The notes: generated by a model not told the origin, from the letters alone. Numbered from the stretch's first letter, positions 34,060-43,135 are shown. The stretch: 64,000 bases of DNA from Kribbella pittospori (GCF_004331465.1 NZ_SJKB01000026.1:1-64000); one strand, 5' to 3'. Translations and numbers: made by a program.

Positions 34060-35418
34060 GTGAAAATCTCACGCCTGACCAGGGCTGTCGCATTGACCGC
34101 CGCCGCATTCACTGCTGTCACCGGCTGCTCGAGCGGCGGTGACTCCAGTGACGCGAGCGGCTCCGTCACCGTCAACTGGTGGACCTGGTCGCCCGACCAG
34201 GCGATCGCCTACCAGCAATGCATCCCGGCGTTCGAGCAGGCCAACCCGAAGATCAAGGTGAAGATCACCAACTACAACGTCAGCGACTACTTCACCAAGC
34301 TGACCTCGGGCTTCGTGTCCGGCGACGCACCCGACGCCTTCATGAACAGCGTGACCTTCCTCCAGTCGTACGCCGGGCAGGGGCAACTGCTCGCGCTCGA
34401 CGACTACCTCAGGAAGGACAATGTCGATCTCGGGAAGTACGCGATCGGGTCCGAAGGCTGGAAGTACAAGGACGGGAAGCAGTACGCCCTTCCGATGGAC
34501 TGGGCCACCGGAGCCCTGTATTACAACAAGGATCTGCTCGCGAAGGCCGGCTACACCGACAAGGGCGTTGCCGCCCTCGACTGGGCCCACACCGACGGCG
34601 GCTCCTTCTGGAAGATGATCAAGCACCTGACGGTCGATGCCGCCGGCAAACGCGGCGACCAGCCCGGCTTCAACCCGGCCACCGTCAAGACCTACGGCCT
34701 CGGCAACCTCGAGTCCACCGGCGACCCGTTCGGCCAGAACGCCTGGGGCTGGCTGCTGCCCAGCGACGGCATCAACATCCCGGACAAGGCGCAGTGGGCG
34801 ACGGTCTTCAATTACAACGACCCGAAGGTCGTGCAGTCGGTCCAGCTCGTTCGCCAGCTCGCCAACGACGGGTACACGCCGAAGCTCAACCAGTTCACCA
34901 CCGCGAACAGCCAGCAGGTCGGGTCCGGGAAGGTCGCGATGGTCGTCGGCGGCACTTGGGAGGCCGCGACGTACGCCGGGCTGAAAGGCACCAAGGTCGG
35001 TACGGCGCCGCTCCCGGCCGGGGCCGACGGCAAGCGGGCGCTGATGACCAATGCCAACGGCAACAACCTCTGGGCCGGCTCGAAGCACCCGGACCAGACC
35101 TGGAAGTGGGTCTCCTACCAGGAGAGTGAGGAGTGCCAGACCACGGCGGCGAAGTACAACGCGTCGTTCTTCCCGTCGATCGCGGCCTCGATGAAGGCAC
35201 TCACCGACCAGCAGACCGCCAAGGGCACGGACTTCTCGGTCTTCAACAACTATCTGTCAAGCGGCGAACTCGTCCCGTGCCCGGTCTACAACAACGGGGC
35301 CGCGCTGACCAACGCGATGACGCCGCAGTTCGAGGCCTACTTCACCAACAAGGCTGATGAGAGCATCTTCCCGAAGATGCAGGATCAAAGCCGCACCATG
35401 CTCGCGGAAGGCAAATAG
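34060..35418 (+). CDS. Sugar ABC transporter substrate-binding lipoprotein
   Basis: 452 residues. Lipoprotein signal with lipobox AVTGC (Cys 23), so it is anchored at the outer face of the membrane. Family-1 binding protein features include VNWWTWSPDQAIAYQQCIP, FEQANPKIKVKI and ALPMDWATGALYYNKDLL. It presents the sugar to the two permeases just upstream. A fucosylated or fucose-related ligand is inferred from the GH95 enzyme encoded next. An AAAGGGG site precedes the GTG start. Confidence 0.9.
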   Translation: MKISRLTRAVALTAAAFTAVTGCSSGGDSSDASGSVTVNWWTWSPDQAIAYQQCIPAFEQANPKIKVKITNYNVSDYFTKLTSGFVSGDAPDAFMNSVTFLQSYAGQGQLLALDDYLRKDNVDLGKYAIGSEGWKYKDGKQYALPMDWATGALYYNKDLLAKAGYTDKGVAALDWAHTDGGSFWKMIKHLTVDAAGKRGDQPGFNPATVKTYGLGNLESTGDPFGQNAWGWLLPSDGINIPDKAQWATVFNYNDPKVVQSVQLVRQLANDGYTPKLNQFTTANSQQVGSGKVAMVVGGTWEAATYAGLKGTKVGTAPLPAGADGKRALMTNANGNNLWAGSKHPDQTWKWVSYQESEECQTTAAKYNASFFPSIAASMKALTDQQTAKGTDFSVFNNYLSSGELVPCPVYNNGAALTNAMTPQFEAYFTNKADESIFPKMQDQSRTMLAEGK

Positions 35419-35425
35419 ACAACCC

Positions 35426-37741
35426 ATGCTCACCGCATCACCCACGACCGAGCCACATCGGGCTGTCGTTCCGGTCGGCACCCTCTGGTACGACCGACCC
35501 GCCGAGCGATGGTTCGAGGCCCTGCCCATCGGCAACGGCCGCCTCGGCGGCATGGTGTACGGCGGGGCGCCGGCCGAGCGGATCGACCTGTCCGAGTCGA
35601 CGGTGTGGTCCGGCGGGCCGTCGCCGTCCAGCGCCGACCTGAGCCCGGGCGCCCGGGAGCAGGTGCCGAAAGTCCGGAAGTTGCTCTTCGCGGGTGAGTA
35701 CGCCAAAGCCCAGCAGTTGGCAGCCGACCATCTGCTGGGCACGCGGGCCTCCTTCGGCACGAATCTACCGCTTCCGCACCTGTCTCTGAGCTTCGGCCAC
35801 GGACCGGTGACCAACTATCGGCGCGCGCTCGATCTCGAGACAGGGCTCACGTCGGTCACCTACGAGGTCGACGAGGTTCGCTTCACGCGGGAGGTCTTCG
35901 CGTCGCATCCGCACGGCGTCATCGCCGTACACCTCACCGCGGACCGGCCGCGCGCGCTCAGCTTCACCACCGAGCTCGCCGGGTCGGTCTTCCCGGGACG
36001 CGTCGGGCCTGGAGTTGCCTTCAGCGGCAGAGCGGTCGAGTCGCTGCACAGTGACGGCACGGCCGGGTCCTTGGTCGAGATCCGCGGACATGTGGAGGCA
36101 CACGGCGGTACGACGACGGTTGCCGAGGGCAGGTGCGAGGTCGCCGGCGCCGACTCCGTCGTCCTATGCGTTGCTGTTGGCACCGACTGGGACGGCGCGG
36201 ATCCGGTCCGCCAGGTCGAGGAGTTGCTGGCCGCGGCGGTCGGTGCCGGGTACGACGAGATCCGCGCCGCGCACGTGGACGATCACTCACGGCTGATGCG
36301 CAGGGTGTCGCTGGACCTCCACGACGGGCAGGACGACGTACCGACGGATCGCCGACGGGAACGGCTGGCTGCTGGAGAGCAGGATGAGGGGCTGCTGGCG
36401 CTGTACTTCCAGTACGGCCGCTACCTCACCGTGGCTGGGTCGCGCGCCGACTCACCGCTTCCGCTGGCGCTGCAAGGATTGTGGAACGACGGCTTGGCAA
36501 GCGGCGCATCGTGGAGCAACGACTTCCACCTGGACGTGAACACCCAGCAGAACTACTGGGCCGCCGAACCCACCAACCTGGCCGAGTGCCACACTCCCCT
36601 GTTCCGCTTCCTCGAGCGCCTCGCCGACAGCGGCCGCTCGACCGCGACAGGAATGTACGACGCTCCCGGCTGGGTCGCGCACACCGTCACCAACGCCTGG
36701 GGCTACTCCGCCCCAGGCACCGCGATGGGCTGGGGCCTCAACGTCACCGGTGGCACCTGGCTCGCCACCCATCTGTGGGAACACTACGAGTACGGCGGTG
36801 ACACCACCTTCCTGCGGGAGGTCGCGTATCCCGTACTGCGCGAGGCGGCGCTGTTCCTGCTCGCGTACCTGAGCGAGGACCCTGCGACCGGTCTCCTCGT
36901 GTCGGGGCCGTCCGAATCACCCGAGAACTGGTTCGTCGCCCCGGATGGGTCCCGGTGTTCCGTTGCCATGGGCAACACCGTGGACCGGGTCTTCACCGAA
37001 GCCATCCTGACAGACTGCGGTGCCGCAGCCGAGGTGCTGGGCCTGGACACAGAATTGCGCGTAGAGATCGAGGCGGCGCTGGCCCGACTGTCGCCGTACC
37101 GGATCGGACGGCACGGCCAACTGCAGGAATGGCTGCACGACTTCGAGGAGGCCGACCCGGCTCATCGACACACCTCCCACCTGTGTGCGCTGTACCCCGA
37201 ACGCCAGATCACCCCGCGCAGCACTCCCGACCTCGCCGGCGCCGCCGAAATCACGATCGAGCGACGGCAGAGCGCGGACGGCTGGGAGCAGACCGAGTGG
37301 GTCGAGGCCAACTTCGCGCTGTTCTACGCCCGACTCCTGCAAGGCGACAAGGCGCTCGTTCACCTCACCAACCTGGTGACCGACGCCAGCGAGGCGAACC
37401 TGCTGAGCTACTCGGTCGGCGGCGTCGCCGGAGCCGCCCAGAACATCTACTCCTTCGACGGCAACGCCGGCGGCAGCGCCGCGGTGGCCGAGCTCCTCGT
37501 CCAGTCCGACCTCACCGAACTCGTCCTGCTCCCGGCACTTCCCACCACCTGGCCAAACGGCTCCGTCCACGGCCTAAGAGCACGCAACGGCCTGACCGTG
37601 GACATCACCTGGGCGAACGGACGACTCGACCACGCCACGATCCACCCGTCTCAGACCGCCCCACACCGCATCCGCTACGGCGACGACACCCTCGACATCG
37701 TCCTGACCAGCCAGGAGCCGCTCACCATCACCACTTCCTGA
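35426..37741 (+). CDS. GH95 family glycoside hydrolase, probable alpha-L-fucosidase
   Basis: 771 residues, the usual length of GH95 catalytic proteins. The N-terminal beta-sandwich begins WFEALPIGNGRLGGMVYGG and has RIDLSESTVWSGGP; the (alpha/alpha)6 barrel carries FHLDVNTQQNYWAAEPTNLA, GWVAHTVTNAWGYSAPG, GPSESPENWF and HRHTSHLCALYPERQI. GH95 enzymes mostly release L-fucose from alpha-1,2 linkages by inversion. No signal peptide is seen from ATG 35426, so it acts in the cytoplasm on imported oligosaccharide. It follows the binding protein by 7 bases and closes the importer operon. Alpha-L-galactosidase activity, known in this family, is the main alternative. Confidence 0.9.
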   Translation: MLTASPTTEPHRAVVPVGTLWYDRPAERWFEALPIGNGRLGGMVYGGAPAERIDLSESTVWSGGPSPSSADLSPGAREQVPKVRKLLFAGEYAKAQQLAADHLLGTRASFGTNLPLPHLSLSFGHGPVTNYRRALDLETGLTSVTYEVDEVRFTREVFASHPHGVIAVHLTADRPRALSFTTELAGSVFPGRVGPGVAFSGRAVESLHSDGTAGSLVEIRGHVEAHGGTTTVAEGRCEVAGADSVVLCVAVGTDWDGADPVRQVEELLAAAVGAGYDEIRAAHVDDHSRLMRRVSLDLHDGQDDVPTDRRRERLAAGEQDEGLLALYFQYGRYLTVAGSRADSPLPLALQGLWNDGLASGASWSNDFHLDVNTQQNYWAAEPTNLAECHTPLFRFLERLADSGRSTATGMYDAPGWVAHTVTNAWGYSAPGTAMGWGLNVTGGTWLATHLWEHYEYGGDTTFLREVAYPVLREAALFLLAYLSEDPATGLLVSGPSESPENWFVAPDGSRCSVAMGNTVDRVFTEAILTDCGAAAEVLGLDTELRVEIEAALARLSPYRIGRHGQLQEWLHDFEEADPAHRHTSHLCALYPERQITPRSTPDLAGAAEITIERRQSADGWEQTEWVEANFALFYARLLQGDKALVHLTNLVTDASEANLLSYSVGGVAGAAQNIYSFDGNAGGSAAVAELLVQSDLTELVLLPALPTTWPNGSVHGLRARNGLTVDITWANGRLDHATIHPSQTAPHRIRYGDDTLDIVLTSQEPLTITTS

Positions 37742-37760
37742 ATCACCAGAATCTGGTGAT
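37742..37760. promoter_or_regulatory. Inverted repeat before the esterase, matches 25320-25337
   Basis: ATCACCAG-AAT-CTGGTGAT, a perfect 8-bp repeat directly after the GH95 stop and 46 bases before the esterase start. As an RNA hairpin it could also weaken read-through. Its near-identity to the site at the MalT-type regulator argues for an operator. Confidence 0.55.
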
Positions 37761-37805
37761 GCCGCCCACCCGGCAAACGCGAAGACTCCCAGTGGGAGGT
37801 TTCTC

Positions 37806-38720
37806 GTGACCAGTGAACAGCGAACGACGCTCGATGCGATCCTGCGGCAGTCGGCGTTTCCGCCCGATATCGACCTTGACGAGCAACGTGCTCAACTGCG
37901 CGCCTTGCTGTCCGCGCAGCCGCTGCCGACCGACATCACGGTGACGGCCGGCGAGCTCGGCGGCGTACCGACGGCCGACATCACCGTCGACGGCGTCGAG
38001 GCACGTCACACGGTGCTCTACTTCCACGGCGGCGTCTACGTAATGGGAGACGCCGCGCTCTCGGCGGACCTCGCCGCACAGATCGCGCGACGTACCGGCG
38101 CGAAGGCCATCTCCGTCGACTACCGGCTCGCGCCGGAACACCCGTACCCGGCAGCGGTCGACGACGCGCTCGCGGCGTACGAAGGACTGCTGAACAACGG
38201 CACGTCGCCCGCGGACATCGTCTTCGTGGGTGAATCGGCTGGCGGAGGGCTCATCGTCGCCACGATGGTCAACGCCCGCGACCACGGGCTGCCACTGCCC
38301 GCCGCGGCGTATGCCATGTCGCCGTACGCCGATCTCACGCTCGCCGGTGAGAGCATGAAGACCAAGCGCGAGGCCGACCCGCTCATGAACCCCGACGCGC
38401 TGCTCGCCAGGATCCCCGACTACGTCGCGGACCGCGACGCCGCCCTCGGCTCGATCAGTCCGATCTTCGCCGACCTGTCCGGGCTCCCGCCGTTGGTGAT
38501 CCAGGCCGGCTCCCACGAGGTCCTCCTGGACGACGCCGTACGCCTCGCCCGCGAAGCGGCCGCCGCGGACGTCGAGGTCACCCTCGGCATCACGCCCGGC
38601 GTACCCCATGTCTTCCAGGCCTACCACGCTGTCCTCGACGAGGGCGCGACCGCGCTGGATCACGCCGGCCGCCTGCTCTCGGCGTACCTTTCGAGATCGG
38701 CAGGAGTGCCACATGAGTGA
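37806..38720 (+). CDS. HSL-type alpha/beta hydrolase (esterase)
   Basis: 304 residues, hormone-sensitive-lipase group. Oxyanion motif YFHGGVYVMG, then DYRLAPEHPYPAAVDD, nucleophile GESAGGG, acid in AGSHEVLLDDA and histidine in GVPHVFQAY. GTG 37806 has a perfect GGAGG site. It lies after GH95 on the same strand but has its own candidate operator; it could deacetylate sugars or act independently. It overlaps the following reductase gene by 8 bases. Confidence 0.9.
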   Translation: MTSEQRTTLDAILRQSAFPPDIDLDEQRAQLRALLSAQPLPTDITVTAGELGGVPTADITVDGVEARHTVLYFHGGVYVMGDAALSADLAAQIARRTGAKAISVDYRLAPEHPYPAAVDDALAAYEGLLNNGTSPADIVFVGESAGGGLIVATMVNARDHGLPLPAAAYAMSPYADLTLAGESMKTKREADPLMNPDALLARIPDYVADRDAALGSISPIFADLSGLPPLVIQAGSHEVLLDDAVRLAREAAAADVEVTLGITPGVPHVFQAYHAVLDEGATALDHAGRLLSAYLSRSAGVPHE

Positions 38721-39129
38721 CTGGAACAACCAGACCATCACCGAGTTCCGCGCGAACGAGGGCCGAGTCGGTGGCCCCTTCGAGGGCGCGCCGATGGTCC
38801 TGCTGCACCACCGCGGCCGCACCAGCGGGCGGGAGTACGTCACCCCGGTGATGTACCTCGCGAACGAGGACGACCTCGACGGCATCTACATCTTCGCCAC
38901 GAAGAGCGGAGCGCCGACCGACCCGGACTGGTACGCCAACCTCGTTGCCGCCGGCAACGCAACGATCGAACGTGGCACCGAGACGTACGACGTCACCGTC
39001 CACGAGCTCAAGGGTCCGGACCGCGACCGCATCTACGCCGAACAGGCCCGTCGCTACCCCGGCTTCGCCGACTACGAACGCAAGACCAAAGGCATCCGCA
39101 TCATCCCCGTCCTCGAACTGAAACGCTAA
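38713..39129 (+). CDS. Deazaflavin (F420)-dependent nitroreductase-family protein
   Basis: 138 residues, split-barrel fold of the Ddn / F420H2-dependent quinone reductase family. Signatures are APMVLLHHRGRTSGREYVTP, an FATKSGAPTDPDWYANL block and GFADYERKT near the end. Family members use F420H2 to reduce quinones or xenobiotics at the membrane. ATG 38713 overlaps the esterase stop, so the two are coupled. F420 use is inferred from the family. Confidence 0.88.
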   Translation: MSDWNNQTITEFRANEGRVGGPFEGAPMVLLHHRGRTSGREYVTPVMYLANEDDLDGIYIFATKSGAPTDPDWYANLVAAGNATIERGTETYDVTVHELKGPDRDRIYAEQARRYPGFADYERKTKGIRIIPVLELKR

Positions 39130-39451
39130 CCGAAGCAGTAGCGCTGGCGGCGGTCGGCGCGGCTTGTGCCGCATTGCTGTGGCTACGAGCCTGTGTCGCA
39201 AGCGGTCGACCGTGGGACGGTGGCAGCGGGCGGATCTCCAGGAGTTCCAGGCCGAGCGCCTCAAGCTGGTTGATGATGCCGTACAGGACGCACTGATCCG
39301 GAAGCGAGCCGGTGAGGATCGTGTCCTGTCCGCGGCTCGACGCGGTCAGCGTCGGGAACGCTTGCATCATCGTCGGGCCGATCGGCCCGCGGACGCGGAT
39401 ATCGTAGCGCTGCGGCTCGCGACCGCCAGTCGCACTCTTCTTGGCCGACAC
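39101..39451 (-). CDS. Small conserved actinobacterial protein
   Basis: 116 residues from GTG 39451. The core RYDIRVRGPIGPTMMQAFPT, SRGQDTILTGSLPDQCVLYG and INQLEALGLELLEIRPL is of a type often seen beside regulators in actinomycetes: a two-strand/helix domain with the recurrent pattern ILTGxLPDQ. The tail after LEIRPLPPS is low-complexity and overlaps the end of the reductase gene, so the natural stop may have been lost. It is divergent from the broken MalT-type gene. The function is unknown. Confidence 0.6.
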   Translation of the reverse strand: MSAKKSATGGREPQRYDIRVRGPIGPTMMQAFPTLTASSRGQDTILTGSLPDQCVLYGIINQLEALGLELLEIRPLPPSHGRPLATQARSHSNAAQAAPTAASATASVSVSVRGRG

Positions 39452-39548
39452 ATGCTCAGGGTCGCCGTCCGGCCGGTGAGCGCGCGTCGCATCGTTCGGG
39501 TGAATCCGATGCTTTGTCGGACCGCGCCGGCGTGCAACGACGTGGGTC

Positions 39549-40060
39549 GTGGCCGACTCGGGAGGAGCCGTCGAACACGCCGACTCCGCTGTAAGAGCAT
39601 TGTTGATCCCGCGGCCCAGCCTGTTCGAGGTGCTGGGCGCGGCGCAGCGGGTGGTCCAGGTATCCGCGCCGGCGGGAAGCGGGAAGACATTCCTGCTGCG
39701 CTCCTGGATCGGCGCGGAGGGTCTCGGCCGGCGCACGGCGTGGGTGTCCGGTGGGGCGCCAGGAGCACGATCCGCAAGTGTTCTGGCTCTCCGTTCTCGA
39801 CTCGCTGCGCCAGACGGGCGCCGAATCCGAACTGGTGCGGGAGCTGACGGCCGCCCCTCATCTCGACGGCGCGAGCGTCGTCGGACGGTTGCTCGAGGAC
39901 CTGAGCTCGCTCCGGGAGCCACAGTGGCTGGTGATCGACGACCTGCATGAGCTCCAGGCGGACGAGGCCATCCGCGACTTGGAGTTGCTGCTCAGGACGG
40001 CGCCGCCTGAGCTGCGATTCGTGCTGTTGGCACGCCGCGATCTGCGCCCCTTCACTTGGG
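39549..40060 (+). pseudogene. Second MalT-type LuxR regulator, truncated and frameshifted
   Basis: The N-terminal ATPase part of a protein like that at 25360: IPRPSLFEVL, VVQVSAPAGSGKTFLLRSW (Walker A), then a one-base insertion near 39750, then QVFWLSVLDSLRQ, WLVIDDLHELQADEAI (Walker B) and LRFVLLARRDLR. Homology stops there: the remaining 600 or so residues including the HTH are missing, replaced by an unrelated fragment. Confidence 0.75.
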
Positions 40061-40061
40061 C

Positions 40062-40210
40062 AGTCGGTCCTATCGATCGTGGAGAACCGCTTGGGCCTGT
40101 GGGTCGGTCGCCCGACCTATGAGCGAGCCGTCGCCGTCATCACCGGTTTTGACATGGCCCAGACCGAAATCATCCGTTCTGGTCTCCCGCATCGCGGGCT
40201 CCTTCGCTGA
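40062..40210 (+). pseudogene. Fragment of a conserved hypothetical protein
   Basis: In frame with no start codon of its own, the bases encode SIVENRLGLWVGRPTYERAV then AVITGFDMAQ and a short tail to TGA. The phrase ERAVAVITGFDMAQ looks like a conserved internal motif of actinobacterial proteins of unknown function. It is fused directly to the MalT fragment by deletion. Confidence 0.4.
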
Positions 40211-40218
40211 CCGAGCTC

Positions 40219-41109
40219 CTAGCCGACAGGTGGGGCCGGCCGTAGGTGACGGAGAGACGTCCACCCGCGGCTCCCCTGTCGGGCGTCGACGATGCGGCAG
40301 ACGACGTAGATGGCGAACGAGATGGTGGTCACGTACGGACTGATCGGCAGGCTGCCGCCGAGTGCCAGCAGGATGCCTCCGACGAGCGACACGGTCGCGA
40401 ACACGACGCTCAGCACCGGGACGAGCCAGGGTGAGCGCGCGACCCGGAGTGCGGCGGCCGCCGGGGAGACAACGATGCTGAGCACCAACAGTGCCCCCAC
40501 GATCTGCACGGAAATGGCGACCGCCATCCCCAGCAGGACCATGAACACCAACGACAGAACGCGCACCGGCACCCCTCGAGCCGCAGCTTGTTCGGGGTCG
40601 GAGCTGGCGAACATCAACGGGCGCCAGACAATCAGAAGTCCGATGAGGACGACTGCACCGATGACGATCAGCCAGGACAACTGCGGAGTGTCCACGGCGA
40701 CGATCTGTCCGGTCAGAAGCCCGAACTTGTTCGCCGCACGCCCTTTGTACAAGGCGAGGAACAGCACGCCGAGGCCCAGCCCGAACGGCATCAGCACCCC
40801 GATGATCGAGTTCCGATCGCGAGCCCGGCTCCCCAGGACTCCGATCAGCACGGCGGCGACGATCGATCCGGCCAGCGAGCCCGCGACCACATTCAGGCCC
40901 AGCAGCAAAGCGCCGGAGGCCCCCGCGAAGGACAGTTCGCTGATGCCGTGGACCGCGAAAGGCAGGTCCCGCATCATCACGAAGACACCGATCAGACCAC
41001 CCACGATCCCGAGCACCACACCGGCCAGGATCGAGTTCCGCACCAGCGCCAACAGCTCACCGTAGTTGGCGAAGTTGAAGACCTCATGCCAGACGTCTGC
41101 TGCAATCAT
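40219..41109 (-). CDS. znuB: Zinc/metal ABC transporter permease
   Basis: 296 residues, about eight to nine helices of the ABC-3 family. Typical phrases: SILAGVVLGIVGGLIGVFVM, MRDLPFAVHGISELSFAGA, FGLLTGQIVAVD and VQIVGALLVLSIVVSPAAAA. It forms the membrane channel for a divalent metal, most likely Zn. It is last in znuA-znuC-znuB, 8 bases after znuC. Confidence 0.9.
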   Translation of the reverse strand: MIAADVWHEVFNFANYGELLALVRNSILAGVVLGIVGGLIGVFVMMRDLPFAVHGISELSFAGASGALLLGLNVVAGSLAGSIVAAVLIGVLGSRARDRNSIIGVLMPFGLGLGVLFLALYKGRAANKFGLLTGQIVAVDTPQLSWLIVIGAVVLIGLLIVWRPLMFASSDPEQAAARGVPVRVLSLVFMVLLGMAVAISVQIVGALLVLSIVVSPAAAALRVARSPWLVPVLSVVFATVSLVGGILLALGGSLPISPYVTTISFAIYVVCRIVDARQGSRGWTSLRHLRPAPPVG

Positions 41110-41117
41110 CGGTCACC

Positions 41118-41966
41118 TCACCCGGCCCGCAGCGTCGCCGCGGTCTCGGGCGCATGATGCGGATCCGACCCCTCGGGGATCCCAGCCACCAGGACCCTGC
41201 CACCGGACCGCACGACCTCGACCGGAGACGCGTAGAGGTCGCTCAGCGTCTGGGATGTCATCACTTCCTCGACCGTGCCCATCCGGAAGCGTCCACCGGC
41301 CAGGTAGAGCACCCGGTCGACGTACGGCAGCACCGGATTGATGTCGTGCGTGACGAAGATGACCGCGGTGCCATGCGAACGGCGGCGTCGGTCCACCAAA
41401 CCGGAGATCGTGCGCTGGCTGTTGAGATCCAGCGACAGCAGCGGCTCGTCACACAACAGCAGCTTCGGATCGGCCACCAGGGCCTGCGCGACCCGGACCC
41501 GCTGCTGCTCGCCACCCGACAGGAGCCCGATCGGCCGGTCCGCGAAGTCTCGTGCACCGACCGACTCGAGCATCTCGTCGATCCGCCGACGCCGCGCCCG
41601 GTCCGGTCGCCCGATCCCCCAGCGATGGCCGTCCAGGCCCTGCCCGACCACGTCTCGAGCACGCAGCGGAGTCAGTGTGACGATGCGCCGGTGCTGCGGC
41701 ACATAGCCGATCTCCGTGCTCCCCTGGTGGGGCGGCGCACCGACGACTCGAACAGTCCCCGACATCAACGGATGCAGCCCGAGAACGGCCCTCAGCAGAC
41801 TGGTCTTGCCCGATCCGTTGGCGCCAAGGATCGCCAGGAACTCCCCGGTTCTCAGCTCCATCGACAGCCCACCCCACAGCCGACTCCGGCCGTAACCGAA
41901 CGCGGCGTCCTCGAACCGCAGGACGGGTTCCGGGCTCTTCGCTGGATTCAGCATCGGTCGACTCAA
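41118..41966 (-). CDS. znuC: Zinc/metal ABC transporter ATP-binding protein
   Basis: 282 residues. Walker A LGANGSGKTSLLRA, signature LLSGGEQQRVRVAQAL, Walker B LLLCDEPLLSLD and switch histidine FVTHDINPV are all intact. The C-terminal extension (SPVEVVRSGGRVLVAG then GSDPHHAPE) is common in ZnuC-like ATPases. The ATG overlaps the znuA stop by 4 bases. It energises uptake through ZnuB. Confidence 0.92.
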   Translation of the reverse strand: MSRPMLNPAKSPEPVLRFEDAAFGYGRSRLWGGLSMELRTGEFLAILGANGSGKTSLLRAVLGLHPLMSGTVRVVGAPPHQGSTEIGYVPQHRRIVTLTPLRARDVVGQGLDGHRWGIGRPDRARRRRIDEMLESVGARDFADRPIGLLSGGEQQRVRVAQALVADPKLLLCDEPLLSLDLNSQRTISGLVDRRRRSHGTAVIFVTHDINPVLPYVDRVLYLAGGRFRMGTVEEVMTSQTLSDLYASPVEVVRSGGRVLVAGIPEGSDPHHAPETAATLRAG

Positions 41967-42892
41967 GACAGGGCCGAACGGATCGCGTTGAGGTTGCCGG
42001 TCATCCAGCTCAGGTAGTCCTTGCCGCTCGGCAGCGTCTCCGTGACGGGTACGACGGCGATGTTGTTCGCCTTCGCCGCGTCCAGCACCTTCTGGGTCTC
42101 CGGACCGGACGTCTGCTCGTTGTAGGCGAGGAGCTTGACCTGCTTCGAGCTGAACAAGCCCAGCGTCTCCTGCAACACCGCCGCAGGGACGTCGGTCCCC
42201 TCCTCGATCGCCTCGCTGAACTTCTCCGGCGTCTTGTTCACCAACCCGCAGGCACTCAGGACATACACCGGCACCGGCTCGGTGATCGCGGCACCGGCAC
42301 CGTTGCTGGTCGCCTTGACCGAGGCCTCCGTGGACTCCAGCTGCTTCACCTTCTCGGTGAAAGCAGCCGCGTTCGCCGAGTACGTCGACCCGTTCGCGGA
42401 ATCGACCTCGGACAAGGTCGTGGCGAGCTGGGCGGCCAGCTTCTCCATGCTCGGAAAGTCGTACCAGACGTGCTCATTGAGCGCACCGCCGGCGGGTGCC
42501 TTCCGGCCGGAGATGTCGACCACGTTGAGCACCTTGGCCGACGTGTTGCCCGCCGACTTCAGCATCTTGTCCATGAAGTCGTCGTAGCCGCCACCGTTCT
42601 CGATCACGACCTTCGCCTTCGACAGCGACAGCTGCGTCTGCGTGTTCGCCTCATACGAATGCGGGTCCTGGTCGGGGTCGGAGATGATCGACGTCACCTC
42701 GACCTTGTCCCCCGCGATCTGCTTCACGATGTCGCCGTACACGTTGGTCGATGCAACGACCTGAATCCCGGCCTTCGGTGTCGAGGCAGTACCAGCGGCA
42801 GCCTCGTCTCCCGAGGAAGAACCACACGCGGTGACCAGCAACATCGCCGCCGCGACACCAGCCAGGCACCCAACAGAACTGCGCAGCCTCAC
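41963..42892 (-). CDS. znuA: Zinc/metal ABC transporter substrate-binding lipoprotein
   Basis: 309 residues, lipobox VTAC, cluster A-1 binding protein. Candidate metal ligands are the histidines in DPDQDPHSYEA and NEHVWYDF, with further ligands in ITEPVPVY and the C-terminal half. The histidine-rich loop of E. coli ZnuA is absent. GTG 42892 is chosen as it begins the signal peptide; the frame upstream is not coding. A Zur-like box sits 23 bases upstream, so the metal is probably zinc. Confidence 0.88.
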   Translation of the reverse strand: MRLRSSVGCLAGVAAAMLLVTACGSSSGDEAAAGTASTPKAGIQVVASTNVYGDIVKQIAGDKVEVTSIISDPDQDPHSYEANTQTQLSLSKAKVVIENGGGYDDFMDKMLKSAGNTSAKVLNVVDISGRKAPAGGALNEHVWYDFPSMEKLAAQLATTLSEVDSANGSTYSANAAAFTEKVKQLESTEASVKATSNGAGAAITEPVPVYVLSACGLVNKTPEKFSEAIEEGTDVPAAVLQETLGLFSSKQVKLLAYNEQTSGPETQKVLDAAKANNIAVVPVTETLPSGKDYLSWMTGNLNAIRSALS

Positions 42893-42914
42893 AGTGCATC
42901 CATCCCTCGGAAAC

Positions 42915-42931
42915 TGATAATGAAAACCATT
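42915..42931 (-). promoter_or_regulatory. Candidate Zur box
   Basis: TGATAATGAAAACCATT upstream of znuA, with the symmetric core AATG-n5-CATT. It resembles the AT-rich, ATGATAATCATT-type sites of FUR-family regulators and is the only AT-rich patch in the region. Repression by Zur under zinc sufficiency is inferred. Confidence 0.6.
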
Positions 42932-43135
42932 CCGCGTAGACCGTAGCACCGTATGGCCGGAGCCGACAGCCGGGGTGACCGCGGTACCGCGCGGCGTCGG
43001 CCGACTTGCCGTTGAACGTCGCACCGGACGCCGGTACCGTGCCGCGAACTCCGGGCACGGCTCCGACGTCGGCAAGGTCGCCGACGCCATCCCGAGGACG
43101 AGCCTGAGAGGGGCGGGGCCGGCCGTGCTGCGGAC

